NCBI GenBank assembly: GCA_032158295.1
Contig: CM063248.1
Coordinates: 14,708,657 to 14,772,656, forward strand
DNA: 64,000 bases
Direction of reading: 5' to 3'
Origin: Pycnopodia helianthoides
Taxonomy: Eukaryota > Echinodermata > Asteroidea > Forcipulatida > Asteriidae
This document shows positions 14,401-25,260 of this stretch, in pieces. Under the pieces are notes generated by a model, which worked only from the letters and a program-made list of their open reading frames with translations, had not been told where the DNA came from and searched no databases. The position numbers were made by a program, and so were the translations under genes. How positions within the stretch are numbered: the stretch's first letter is position 1; each line of letters opens with the position of its first letter.

Positions 14401-17400
14401 GAGGCATCATTGCTTTTGAGCCATCATTACTTTTGAGGCATCATTGCTTTTGAGCCATCATTTTTTTTTAAGCCTTATTGCTCATGAGGCATCATTGCTT
14501 TTGAGGCATCATTACTTTTGAGGCATCATTACTTTTGAGGCATCATTACTTTTGAGGCATTATTACCAGGTATCTAATAATAATTAAGATGTCTAGGTGC
14601 CTTACTTGGTTCCTCTTCATCCTCCGTTCCTCCAGCATCCCAAGAGTCGGTCACTTCCTCCCAGCTCTCTTGAACCTCCTCCTCTTTCTTTACCTCTGCC
14701 TCCACATCAACAGCAGCTGCTGCTGAGGCTCCTTCCTTTACCTCATTTATCTCCTCAGATTTCTCCTCGGAGTCCACTCGTTGCAGATCTGCGGCTCCTG
14801 CTTTTTGCCCCGAATCCATGAACAAATTTTATCCAAACCATGAGAGTAATAATCATTTGGTCACGCCCCTTCAATAACAAACCCGAAATCCTGATTTTGT
14901 TTTAGTAATGTGAACTTTTCATAAAAGATCTGAAGAATCTAAAGGATCCCGCCGGCTCACCATTTGTCTGATCTTTCTTTTTCCTCTCCCGGACTCCATA
15001 CTTGACTTTCCCTCTGTTGGATTCAGCCAGTGCCTCCTTGTTTGGTACCTCAATGCCTTGTTGTATCAAAGAGGCTAGCATAGCCTCTGCTCTAGCTTTA
15101 GCCTCCTTCTGACTCTTGTTGAGGTACTTGCCCTCCTTCTTCAGTCTTTCAATCCGGTCCTGAACAAGTAGATCAATTGATCAGAAAAGTTATCAATACC
15201 TTTTACTCCCATGGCCCACTTGTCTACAGGTGACCTCAATTTTGTGGAGTGTCGTGGCCTAGCGGTCCAGTTCACCAGACCCAAGCTCTGGTGTTGTCAG
15301 CAGCAGAGTGTGGTCAGTGTGGGTTTGAATCCCAGTCACTTAACCATAATTGCTTCATGAGAAGCTGGGAAGGTAGTGCATTCTGCTCTAGCAGCATGGC
15401 TCCTAGTGGATGATACCCATGTCTACATCCTTACGAACTGTGAAGGAGGTAACCCTGTTTCAGCCCCAGGAGTAGGTGGCAACGTGCCCATGGAATGCCA
15501 GACGCAGTGATAAACAACTTTTGTTTGTGCCTACACCCCGCAGTCCTTCTGAATCCTTCATTTGGGCAAGGAGGATATAGAAGGATTTGGGAGCAGAAGG
15601 TAAGTAATTTGTTTTAGATGGATGGTGAATTGGTGATGGATGGTAAAGTTTTGTGTTGGTCCAAAATGTTGCATCGGCAAAAATAACCTTCACCTGACAT
15701 GCATGTTGTCTAACTAAAGTTACTGTACACAAGAACGCAATAAGCCAATTGTAAGTTTAATTGAATTATGTCTGGTACAGTGACTTACCGGGTCACTATC
15801 AAATGCTCAATTTAAATTCCTCAGACTAACCATACTGGTTCAAAAGGTTCGGGGCAAGCTTTTGTGTAGCAACCTCTAAATAGCAAAGACTGGTATCCTT
15901 AGTGCCACACATTTCATTGGAAACTGTGTATGGGTGCTTGCCTTCTCGTAAGTAACTACGCATAAGCTTACCCCTAACCATGTGACAAATCCACTGTATT
16001 TAGTCTGAGGAATTCCAACTCAGCACTCACTTGTAACTGAGCAAGGCATTGTACCAGACATCATTCAATACCAACTCGCAAGTGGCTTTTAATATTTCAC
16101 TGAGATTTAACGTTTTTACACAGAACTCCTCTTGCGCCAGACATGATTTAAGTTAGATACCACATTCATGTAATTACAAAATCAAGACAAAACGTTGGAC
16201 CGTTGCACCAATAATAACGTCCTTCTGCTCACTGTAAAATGACGTTTTTATACTTGAATTTGGTGGTAGATCTTTTGATTGTTTGAACCTAACATGGCTG
16301 AATTAGTCGCACCTTGATCCTACGGAGTTACCAACCTTCTTCTTTTGTTTCTCTCGATCTTTCTTTTCTTTCTCCAGCGGAGTTTCTCAAGACGTTTCTC
16401 CTCTGCCAGCAGAGCAGCCTTCTCGTTGGCCTCCTCCTCGGCCTTGATTCTTTCTTCCTCCCTTTTCATCTGCTTTAGGGCTTCTTGCATTGCACGTCAC
16501 ACGAGCTTATGGGAGAGAAGAAATGATTAGACACAGAGTCTAACAATAAACAAATGAATATTAAAGGCAGGATGTACTTTTGATAATTGTCAAAGACTAG
16601 CATCCTCAGTTTAAAAAAAATTACTAAAATGTTGCAACAATTACAGTAATTTTGGAATCCCTCCATCTCTTACACACGGACATTGCCACAATTTTGAGGC
16701 ACTTTTATGTTACTCACATGCTGAGATTACGTAAAGGTGTATCAAAAATGGTGGCCATTTTGAAATTCAAGATGGCGGCTAAACCAAACTAGTTACAAGT
16801 GATGTAATGGTTTCAATGGAACCCCTGGTATCACAAACATAGGTATTGCCACTATTTTTACTCTTCTACTTGCTCACAAGTCGAAATATATGCAAAAGCG
16901 GGTTTAATATGGCGGCCATTTTGAAATTCAAGATGTCGGCCGAACCAAATTAGTTACAAGTGATGCAATGGTTTTAATGAAATAAGATATAATAATAACA
17001 ATTATCTTCAATTTTTAAATGATCTATTTAAAGTCTTTCGTAGTTTTAATGATTTTTTTTTAAATTTATGTCAGCTTGGTTTTCAATAGAAAAAAAAACC
17101 ACCAAAACTAAAATACAAATACCAATATTTCCTACCATTGACAGGTTTTTTCTTCTTCTCTTTCTCCTCCTCTTCATCTTTGCCTTTCTTTTTCTTCTTC
17201 CTCTTCTTCTTCTTCTCTCCATCTTCCTCCTCCTCTCCATCTTCGGCAGCATCTTTCTCATCAACTACAAACAGAAAAGAACAATAGAAGCAAATTATCC
17301 TACAATCAGCTTGTAAGTTTCCTCTGAATGACTAACTTCAACCATAACAAGTGTGCAAAAACATAACCAGATATATCTAGAATAAATAGTAAGCTATTTC

Positions 17401-20400
17401 TGAAGATGAAAACTTTACCTTCTCCTGGAGCTGTGATTCGGGCGACTCTTTGACCTCTGTGACCTCAACATCATCACTCTTTCCTTTCTTTTTCTTTCTT
17501 CTACTCTTCTTCTGTTCGCCTGCATCTTCTGCGTCATCATCGTCTTTGACTAAACGAACGCACAAACAAAACACAGGAAAAGAATTTGAAATAAGAACAA
17601 ACAAATGAAATTACCAAAATGGTACATGGAAGAGTCAGAGTCTTAACTCTTACTCTCCTCAAAACGCTAAAGATTTGCAAACTTTACAAAATTAAACTTC
17701 TCTATTAACATCTGTGATGCATTTAAGAGCGACAATTTGAAGTTATATTTCCAGTGACATCACCACAGTTTCAGACTGTATTTTCATTAGAAAATCTGTA
17801 TTATTGATATATTTGGGCAAGTCTCCAACCTGTCGACAGATTCAGTCCTAGGTGCCGTGAGGTTTTCCATTAGGTTGTCTGCCCAAAGCAAATAGGGGTG
17901 ACCCCTTGGACGGGGCCAGTTGGGGGGGGGCAGGCTCCTTCAGCAGGAGGGCAGGCTCCATCAATGGGTCGGCTCGAGCAACATGCATGAAAAAGTTGAG
18001 ACGTGAAGTGGGTATGAGATGTAAGACAGGAGGTTGAGTGGTGAGAAGACAGAGGTCTTTGATACTCACAGAGTCTTGTCAGTTAATAGACTTGATATTG
18101 TGGAAGGCATTCAGGTTTTATTCCAGCTCGACAGAGAGGGTCCATGTTTCTGAGTGATGCAACAGATGGACAATGGATGCGAAATCCCACAACACAGATC
18201 TTTTGTAAGTGGTAAGTGCTTATGGTACGCAGCACCACAAACTTGAGCCCCCTTCCCAGTTGGTATACATCTGTGGAGTATCTTAGGAATGCGAGGGTGG
18301 TGTGGTAGACAATCTATCAATTATGGAACTTGGGAAGGAGTTAGACTTGGGATGGATCAGGTGGGTTTTAAAACTTAAGCGTGACAACTTTCTTAGCGAA
18401 AAGAAGTTTTACCTTGGGCTGCATCCGCTACTGATGCAATGTCCTGCTCATCGTCTGCTTTCACTGCTTCCTTACTCCCTCCTTCAGTGGACTTTCCCTT
18501 CATTCGACGATTTCTGGCTTCCGCTTTCTGTAGCTCTTTTTTCTTCTTGTCTCGTTCCTTCTTCTCAGCTCGTTTCTGGGCGGCCGTCTTCATGACTGGG
18601 CCCGACTCATCCGCATCATCACCATCATCTTCATTGTCAATGGAAGTAGATTTTTCTGTGGCTGGCTGTCAGTGTAAAGATTAAAATCATTTTGCAAAAT
18701 GATAAGATGTTGTCGGCTGTTGTAACCACGGTGGCCATAAAACCCTAGCTGGCACCTGTCACATGCACAGACTGTAACACAACATAATTACAGAAGAATG
18801 GCAACAATCTTCAAGTCAATATGCAAACACTTCTCACATTTGTTGGATTTCACTGCACTCAACACTGTTAAGCATGGCTCATACTTCACGCCAAAGCGAA
18901 AGCGAAAAACAAATTCCTTGCGTCACAATCGGAAAACATTTTGCATTCACTTTCACAGGAAGAAAGGCACTTTTAAATTTTAAAGGGCACTTCTATTAGA
19001 AAAAGCCAGCCTGGAGGGTCTGGGGCCGATTTCACAAAGAGATAAGACTAGTCTTAAAGAGATAAGACTAGTCTTATCTGAAGTTAGGACCAGTAACTGG
19101 TCTTAACTTAAGACTAGTCCTACCTCTTAGCATTGCCTAGGACTAGCCCCAAGTTAGGAAGAGTTTTGTGACATCGACCCCTGGTCATTTGTTGAAGTCT
19201 GTGATACCAGTGTATAGGAGAGGTTTAAACTATCAAATTAGCTTCTCATAGAGAGGTCATGTAGTAAGGACTTGTAGAAGGTCATGGGGTTTAGTTCTCA
19301 GAAAAGGTCCTCATGAATTTTTTATTGTTACAGCACTCAGTGTAGGGCAAAACTAACAGTGCACAGCCACAATCATGGGTACACATTTTTGTGTGTGTCC
19401 ATGTTATGAACAACAGTTTGAAAACCAGTGATGTAACAGTTATTTCAACGTTGTTTGTAAATTAATTAACCAGCCCTGTGTGAATGAAGAGTAGAAAGTA
19501 CTTGAGTTTGTCGAATACAAGATCTGCAAAGAGTTACCGGTACTCGATATTTATGTGTTGTTCATTTGGTGTCTTTGTAAAAAATTACAAAAAAGTGTAC
19601 CCATGATTGTGGCTGTGCACAACAATAATTGTTCAATGTTTTCTGCACTGTCTATTGAGACCAGTGGCAATACTGGCAGAGACTTTTACCTCTTCTTCTG
19701 CTATATCATCGTTCTCGTTGCTTTCCTCTGGAGCTGCGGCATTCTGTACCGTCTTGTTTCCCTGAGCTCCTTTCTCAGGTTTCTTCTCCATGCCAAGCGC
19801 TTCAATCTCCTGAGCAATGTCATCCATGTCCCTGTATTGGAGAGACAGGTTTAGTCTGACAGAACAAAGCAAGGTCTAAAAGGTTGTCCTGCTTGTAGAG
19901 TATGACGGTATTCCACTGATTGCCAGATGCCCATAGGAAATAAATTAAAGAGGTTGGGCCACGCTAGAGGTCACTCTTTAAAAACAAGTTTTACATCTAT
20001 GGGTTTTGAGGCATTGCATGGTGAGGTATCAATATATATTCGGTTTGCAAACCGAATATATAAGTTTTACATCCCTAAATACACCTATATCTACCAAGAA
20101 AACACTGACAGAGTTATAGAATGACTGGTTATGCGTTTACAACGCAGTTTCCAAGCCTCTTTTCACCCCCGCCTTCAGGCAAAATTGGAACAACAGCAGT
20201 CGGTGCCAGAAAGCTGTCTCCAAAAATTCAAAAGAATAGTGACGTCGCAGTACGTACCCCTCTGTCAAACGGCTGTTTGTTGTTACTCATGAAGCATTGC
20301 TCAGTACAGACCATCCGGGGATTCAGTACGTATAGTGACGTCATGTTTGTTTGCTGCCCTCATTTACGTGATTTTTATAAATTTAGGCGGCGGGCTAGTG

Positions 20401-23400
20401 AACGGAGTAAAAACTCCCTGCAAATATCACTTCTTTTGTTAATGTAATGTTACAAAAGATACAACAAATTATAGAAAGCAGAAAATTTTGTTAAGAAGGG
20501 TTTTTAAGAATTTTCAGAGAATGGGATGACCGAGTTTCCAGGTCTATTTTGTGTTTATTGTTTAAGCAAATTCTCAAATGACAATGTGTGAGTTGTATAA
20601 AACAAACATTGAATGCATTGTCTCAGAATATAATCACTCTGTGAAATCTGGACTATTCCATTTCACTCAGCTTCACCTCATGAAATGGAATAGTCCAGAT
20701 TTCACCTCGTAATTATATTCCACGACAATGCCCTCAGATGCATCCAATGTTCGTGGACTATTGCGCAACCCCTCTTCCAAAAATAAAACACTCTACAAAT
20801 GTTTTTGATACAAGCTCTTACCAATCATCCTTTTTCCTCCTTCCCTTTTTACCCTGAATAAAAAAAGGCAAATATAAATGAAAGAGTTTTATTAAATCAA
20901 ACAACTTAGGCATCACATGCAAGGTTTAGCAAATCTGTTTGGGGTTCAACCTATTGGTTTCTCCCAAATTCATATACACTGGTAGAAAATAAATAGGTAG
21001 ATGCATGTGAACAAGATTTTTTTCCTCTTTGCAATCTTCAGAAAAAAAGGGCAGTACTTCAATTAGTTTTTGAACACTCACCTTTTTGCCTTTAGCCGCA
21101 CTGACTTCCTCTTCAGGTTCTTTCATATCGTCTGGTACATCGTTCTCTCCATCCATGACCGCTAACTCATCAAATAGTTCATCCACATCCCTGTTTAATT
21201 AATCACCAACATTGTCAGCCATCTTCAGATATCCCAAAACAGCACAATGAGCAATAGTTGTCCTTTTTTGCCACACTAAGTGAGTTCTAGACTGAAACTT
21301 TTCATAGTGTGGTAAGATGAGAAGATGGAATGGAATGATGAAGCGGTTAACCTCTTCAAATAGATGTTAAATTTGCACCGGGGATAAAGAATATTATTTG
21401 GTTTTGCCCTTTCACTGATGTGTGTAAAGCACTGTATACTCAGTACTTCCGATGGTGGTCTAGTTGGTAAGACATCTGCTCTAGAATGGCAAAGGTCATG
21501 GGTTCCAATCCCACCCTAGTAATATGCCTCCAATCCCACCCTAGTAATATGCCTATGGATTTATGTTCACAGAACTCGGGGGAACTACTGAGTATACAGT
21601 GCTTTACACACATCGGTGAAAGGGTACAACCAAAATAATACGTTTAACCTCGAAATCAGAGATGATACCCCATGATATTTACCATGACTTTTTAGAACAG
21701 AATCTGTGTTGCATAGCAAAATCATAGATACTTACTTCTTCTTCTTCTTGCCTTTCTTTCCGCCTGCTTTAGTGCCAGTGTCCCCTTCGTTGATCTCCTT
21801 CAGAGCCTTAGCGATGGGGTCTAAATCAGCCTCGCCATCTCTGTATACAATTCACAAAATGTTGAAAAGTTATCATCATTTTTGGTTTTATATGTTGTGG
21901 CCAGTCTTACTTTTACAGACCATCCATTGCCCTGCAAAAGATAATTTGAATGCAAGTTTTATGCTGCAAATTCAAGTAACAAAACTGTTTTTTAAATTTT
22001 GGATTTGAACAAATCCGATTAACATTATCTACGTCTCTAAATTTGAACCTTTGACCTCTGAACTAACCTGCCGGCGCTCTACCAACAGAGCCATCTTGCC
22101 CTAATGTTGGCGGTCTCCCTGTTTTGTCAATATTTTTTTTCATGGGTGTCAGTCAGAAGCCATTTAACTTGTAACTGCTGTATAGCCAGGGATCACACCC
22201 AAGTTTACAATACAACATGGGAAGCGGCAGGAGAGGGATCACCTTCAAGTTCAAGGGATGCAACTTTTTATTTCAAGTATCAAGTGATAAACCACATGGG
22301 AAACTGAATGCATAAACTTAAACTGCAATAATTGTGCTATCAACCTGAAAGACACGTTTCTTTCATTTTCTGATGTAGTTGTAGATAGCTTCAAAATAAA
22401 AGATTACTTTCTCTTTTTTTAAAGGCAAAGTATACCAAGTTCGGTTTTAGGAACAGTTTGATTGTTTTAGTCCTACATAAATGTAGATATATATACAATA
22501 AATTTCATTTCAAATGTGATAGTGTTTTTGAGATATCCCCGAAAAACCGGAGCTTAATAATGTTTACTAAAGATTACCTTGTTGTATTTAATGATGTACA
22601 CTGTACCATGTACAGGCTGTAATTTCCTGTCAACCAACCATCAATATCAATGTAAAGTCATGCTTTATAAATCAAAGGAGCGATATTATTATTAAGGCAT
22701 TGCAAAAACCTGTAGTAGGCTGTAATTAGTGTTATTGGTGGAAATCATTTAACGTCCATGGTTGACGGCCATAACAGGGTCAAGAAAACTGAATAGGAGG
22801 GAGTCCAGAGCATCCAAATTGGGTCAACTAGAACTAGTACAGTATATAGAATGCAGGACTTCAACTTCAAGCGGTCCTACTAAAAGCCGACAACACGCCG
22901 ACAACAAGTCCAGAGTGGCGACAACACGCCGACAACAAGTTTCAGATACCTTACAAACAGCAAATAAACCAAGGATTTATTAGAAATATGTGTACTATGT
23001 AATATTAACAAAAAATGCAATGGCATAACTACACAAAGTCTAAATTTTTAACCAGAAAAAACACGAAAATACACGGAGTGCGGTCGGACGCCATCTTGGC
23101 CTAAAAACCGTGTTTCGACCATTCCATTATGATACGGGGGTAACACATCCGGGGTTGGAAAATGGCCTTGTAATTATTATGCCAATAGCAATAATAGGCC
23201 GTTGGATGACGCCCGCCCTCTGTTGTTTTGTAAGTGCTAAATACATCTCACCCGTATCATAATGGAATGGTCGAAACTCAGTTTTTAGGCCAAGATGGCG
23301 TCCGACCGAACTCCGTGTATTTTCGTGTTTTTTTTCTGGTTAAAAATTCAGACTTTTCGTGAAGTTATGCCAATGCATTTTTGTTAATATTATATAGTAC

Positions 23401-24967
23401 ACATATTTCTAATAAATCATTGGTTTATTTGCTGGTTTTAAGGTATCTGAAACTTGTTGTCGGCACTCTGGACTTGTTGTCGGCGTGTTGTTGGCTTTTA
23501 GTAGGACCCACTTCAAGCTTAGTTGCGATAATGGTAACCCTCCATCCTCCCGACGGTTGGAGACCGGAGGGTTACGAGTCATGCAGTGCAAAAAAGTGGC
23601 GAAATAAAAATTTCGACTATTTTGGTCAGACTAGTCACCAGATTTGCCCAATTTTTACCCCTTTCAAAAAACATGACACACATTCTAAGAACATGGATTT
23701 GATCTTCAAGGTATAATGAATCCATTCATAACACTCTAAACATTGATGAAAAATTATTTGAAGAAAAAACGAACAAAAACTTACCAGAAACTGACCGAAA
23801 TGTCCATGGACCGCACTTCCCCTACATCAACCAATCAGCGTAAACCAAACCGTTGTGTAGGCGTGGCGATCGTCTCGTGTGCGACTGTGCGTGCACGCAG
23901 TTAATGTATTTAACGGATTTGCGCTATTTGCAGTTTGCGCTGATTAATTGCAGGAACAGCTTTCCAGAATGCGCGCTCAATCTGTAAATTTTTCCTAATA
24001 AATATCCTGTGATTGTGCAACTCAACAAAATGCGCTCAACGACGAGTTTGCTTACGCTGATTGGTCAAGATGTTGCTAGGTCACGAATCGCGAGGTTCGA
24101 AAACCGGACCTGAGATTGTCTACGCATCATGAAAATTTCGCTCAGTCTCTGGTAAGTTTTTGTCTTTTTTTCTTTAAATATTTTCTCAATGATGTTTTGA
24201 GTAATACGAATGGATTCATGACACATTGATGATCACATCCATGTTTTTAGAATGTGTGTCATGTTTTTTTAAAGTGATAAAAATTTGGTAAATCTGGTGA
24301 CTAGTCTGACCAAAATATTTCGAAATTTTTATTTCGCCACTTTTTTGCACTGCATGACTCGTAACCCTCCGGTCTCCGACCGTCGGGAGGATGGAGGGTA
24401 ACGATTATCGCAACTACTTCAACAAGCTATACACAACTTCACAAGCCTCCGCGGAGTCGGAGTCACGGTCACATACATGCAGTACGCAGCATTCTTTGAG
24501 TGCGTGTCTGTATTCTAGAGTTCCTCCTTGGCACTATTTAAGGAGATATCCCAATGAGAGTACTAGTACTAGTAGAAGGAGTATAACAAGTAATTGGAAA
24601 CATAACTGACTTTGACAGCAAACAACAAAGGAAGGCAATAAAAAAGAGACACAAGGAAAAATGGAAAAGAAAGGGGAAAAAACCAAAACAAACAAACTCA
24701 AGTATGATTAAAGATAATTATCTACACATTAACTACATCGTACATCATCAAAATGACCGTGAAGGTAGGATATAAACATCTCTGACATAAGAAACAAAGT
24801 AAAGAAAGTGACATCATCGTGATGCAATCCATGCCAAGGCACCCAAAAAGTAAAAAGTAACGTGATGGATTTACGGCAGAGGGAGAACAGGAAATTCCGT
24901 TAAAATATCACACTTACGAATCTATTTCGACATTCCTGGAGCTTTTGCCCTTCTTCGACTTCCCCAT
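2405..24967 (-). CDS. EIF5B: Eukaryotic translation initiation factor 5B (eIF5B), about 24 coding exons
   Basis: eIF5B is the cytosolic GTPase that joins the 60S subunit to the 40S initiation complex. Coding exons, 5' to 3': 24918-24967, 21736-21840, 21082-21190, 20822-20853, 19690-19831, 18413-18665, 17419-17549, 17136-17264 (or from 17256), 16336-16483, 14961-15159, 14606-14797, 13412-13656, 12455-12562, 11405-11515, 10861-11070, 10408-10539, 9170-9352, 8342-8503, 7634-7765, 7011-7142, 5589-5665, 4441-4744, 4054-4202, 2405-2512. It starts [10 protein letters not shown]. The long N-terminal half is charged (poly-K and poly-E blocks). The G domain carries GHVDTGKT (exon 13), GGITQQIG (14), DTPGH (15), NKID formed across exons 15/16, and TSA (17). 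Domains II-IV follow, and the protein ends LKKMLEIL. Predicted length is about 1,180 residues; the human protein is about 1,220. Nearly all splice phases agree. Exceptions are the exon 7/8 junction, one missing base in exon 9, and the exon 22/23 junction. Confidence 0.96.
2905..3190. repeat. Dispersed repeat, copy 1
   Basis: A block beginning near TCACATGTTTACA and containing GATATGAAGAAA and GAATTTATG is matched, with divergence, at 38098-38335. Family unknown. Confidence 0.6.
5186..5313 (+). mobile_element. tRNA-derived SINE
   Basis: Contains A-box-like GCTCAGTTGGTAGAGC and B-box-like GCAGGTTCAAAATCCC, followed by the non-tRNA body (CAAAATTGAATTAAAATTTA, then GTCGGTTTCCCACAA) shared with the copies near 36.3 and 60.2 kb. 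The 3' acceptor strand does not pair, so it is not a working tRNA gene. Confidence 0.75.
5717..6387. mobile_element. Non-autonomous DNA transposon with 8-bp target duplication
   Basis: The ends are inverted copies of about 33 bp starting CATAGAGCTATATATATTG. They are flanked by an exact 8-bp direct repeat GTTGACAT at 5709-5716 and 6388-6395. An 8-bp duplication fits hAT-like elements, though the terminus is not a classic hAT end. No transposase is present. It sits in the intron after eIF5B exon 20. Confidence 0.85.
6600..6832. mobile_element. Fragment of the AGGCAGTG-ended repeat family
   Basis: Contains GCTCCTTACCAAGTAAGTTT and ends ATCCACTGCCTTT. It is the inverted counterpart of the complete copy at 25867-26207. 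Confidence 0.6.
7148..7447. repeat. Tandem repeat, about 90-bp unit
   Basis: GACAAGATAATGGCATTTAT occurs four times at roughly 90-base spacing, separated by related T-rich sequence. It lies between eIF5B exons 19 and 20. Confidence 0.8.
8165..8340 (-). mobile_element. tRNA-derived SINE, family B
   Basis: Near-copy of 13015-13185: TTTTAGATGTGGGAGGAAAA, a central block with GGGATTCGAACC (reverse of a B box), and CCACAGAGCCAAC (reverse of an A box). Confidence 0.7.
8870..9150. repeat. Tandem duplication, about 125-bp unit
   Basis: Two copies share TTTCCCATAGACTTTAAGCT and GGCCTTGCCCTCTC. A diverged relative occurs near 25.78-25.87 kb. Confidence 0.75.
9815..9925 (+). mobile_element. tRNA-derived SINE, family C
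   Basis: GTGGTGGCCGAGCAGA resembles a leucine-type A box and GTAGGTTCGGTTCCTGG a B box. CACTTGTGTCCTTGAGCAAG follows, a body motif common in deuterostome SINEs. Confidence 0.65.
10030..10385. mobile_element. Dispersed repeat, likely degraded DNA element
   Basis: GAGGCATTGCATGGTGAGGT followed by an AT-rich stretch is repeated at 19998-20046. The end GTTTCGACTAGCTTGCTC resembles the edge of the foldback family at 33.2 and 57.3 kb. Confidence 0.5.
11560..11730. repeat. Dispersed repeat related to 16730-16990
   Basis: Shares CCCTGGTATCACAAACAT and GCCATTTTGAAATT with the tandem copies near 16.8 kb. Confidence 0.65.
11841..12233. mobile_element. hAT-like MITE remnant
   Basis: Ends CAGGGCTTGAATTT and AAATTCGAGCCCTG are inverted copies about 390 bp apart. 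CAGGGC ends are typical of hAT MITEs. A clean target duplication was not seen, suggesting age. Confidence 0.6.
13015..13185 (-). mobile_element. tRNA-derived SINE, family B (second copy)
   Basis: Matches 8165-8340 along its length. Contains GGGATTTGAACCTGGG, the reverse complement of a B box. Confidence 0.7.
14281..14566. repeat. Minisatellite, 17-bp unit
   Basis: Some sixteen imperfect copies of TTGAGGCATCATTGCTT. It stops about 40 bases from the donor of eIF5B exon 11. Confidence 0.92.
15243..15350 (+). mobile_element. tRNA-derived SINE, leucine/serine-like head
   Basis: GTCGTGGCCTAGCGGTCC (A box) and GGGTTTGAATCCCAGT (B box) are spaced as in a long-arm tRNA. The acceptor stem does not close. 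Confidence 0.6.
16336..16483 (-). CDS. EIF5B: eIF5B exon 9, carrying a one-base frameshift
   Basis: Read on the minus strand, the exon encodes the coiled-coil segment [17 protein letters not shown] and continues to EEKRLEKLR. Frame is then lost at about 16376-16381, where CTCCGC runs straight into TGGAG. The continuation [14 protein letters not shown] lies in the next frame and joins exon 10 ([11 protein letters not shown]) with correct phase. The exon is 148 nt, and 149 would keep frame. One base is therefore missing relative to a functional gene. A consensus error is the simplest explanation. Confidence 0.8.
16730..16990. repeat. Two-copy tandem repeat, about 180-bp unit
   Basis: GGCCATTTTGAAATTCAAGA and AGTTACAAGTGATG occur twice in the same order. 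A diverged copy lies at 11.6 kb. Confidence 0.75.
17136..17549 (-). CDS. EIF5B: eIF5B exons 7 and 8: two similar lysine/acid-rich exons with a phase conflict
   Basis: Exon 7 (17419-17549) begins in phase 1 with a split valine codon. It encodes an acidic stretch followed by KKKKGK and exits in phase 0. Exon 8 (17136-17264, using the TTGTAG acceptor) also begins in phase 1 with a split valine codon, has the same acidic-then-lysine layout, and exits in phase 1, as exon 9 requires. So exon 6 joins exon 8 in frame. Exon 7 joins exon 8 in frame only if a second AG eight bases further in is used (exon 8 from 17256). The exons look like duplicates of one another. An unseen small exon is also possible. 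Confidence 0.7.
19020..19182. mobile_element. MITE with ACTAGTCTTA-rich interior
   Basis: Ends GGGGCCGATTTCACAAA and TTTTGTGACATCGACCCC are inverted copies. The interior is made of alternating GACTAGTC-type palindromes. Confidence 0.75.
20640..20712. repeat. Short hairpin
   Basis: GTGAAATCTGGACTATTCC and its reverse complement are about 20 bases apart, with further outer pairing. Probably a MITE remnant. Confidence 0.7.
21398..21640. mobile_element. Inverted-repeat element with a tRNA-like core
   Basis: Arms of about 55 bp (21398-21453 and 21583-21640) share GTGTGTAAAGCACTGTATAC. Between them lie GGTCTAGTTGGTAAGAC (A-box-like) and GGGTTCCAATCCCACCC (B-box-like). A 23-bp stretch beginning CCAATCCCACCC is duplicated. 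The core is flanked symmetrically. Confidence 0.75.
22037..22110 (-). mobile_element. tRNA-derived SINE head
   Basis: The reverse strand has GGCTCTGTTGGTAGAGC and a degraded B box (AGGTTCAAAT). A matching SINE tail lies at 22265-22305, with unrelated sequence between. Confidence 0.55.
22872..23509. mobile_element. Foldback transposon 1 in eIF5B intron 1
   Basis: Arms of about 275 bp (22872-23150 and 23235-23509) are near-identical inverted copies; both carry GCCGACAACAAGTCCAGAG-type sequence and CGGACGCCATCTTGGCC. Direct repeat ACTTCAAG lies on both sides (22864-22871 and 23510-23517). No coding capacity. Confidence 0.88.
23521..24415. mobile_element. Foldback transposon 2 in eIF5B intron 1
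   Basis: Arms of about 280 bp run 23521-23800 and 24140-24415. Outer ends AGTTGCGATAAT and TAACCCTCCATCCTCCCGAC are inverted copies. Flanks both read ACTTCAA, consistent with a diverged target duplication. It starts within a dozen bases of foldback element 1. Confidence 0.88.
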
Positions 24968-25260
24968 AGTTCCTCCGTTGAAAAGTTAAAATGATGTATT
25001 GACTGAAAACAGCTATATTTAATTTCTCTAATCCGCCAGTATCCGTTCCGTATGCTGTCCTTCTGAGTTCTGTGTAGTTTCGCGCATTGCAAAATCACAC
25101 ATGTCGGACGAAGAGGTCAACTTAAAAGGTCAAATATGGCAATCTTGTTCTCGGGAAAGTTTCATCATATCGTGCCCAGTTATTTGCTGCTTTCGACCCC
25201 GTCAGAGCGGGGGGGGGGGGTGGTTAGGGATAGGTTGGGGGGGGGGTTAGGGTGTGTGAA
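24968..25260 (-). promoter_or_regulatory. eIF5B upstream region with G-rich tract
   Basis: This is the promoter-proximal DNA of eIF5B. No TATA box was seen. At 25207-25252 the plus strand has long G runs separated by TGGTTAGGGATAGGTT, a sequence able to form a G-quadruplex. Function is unknown. Confidence 0.3.
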
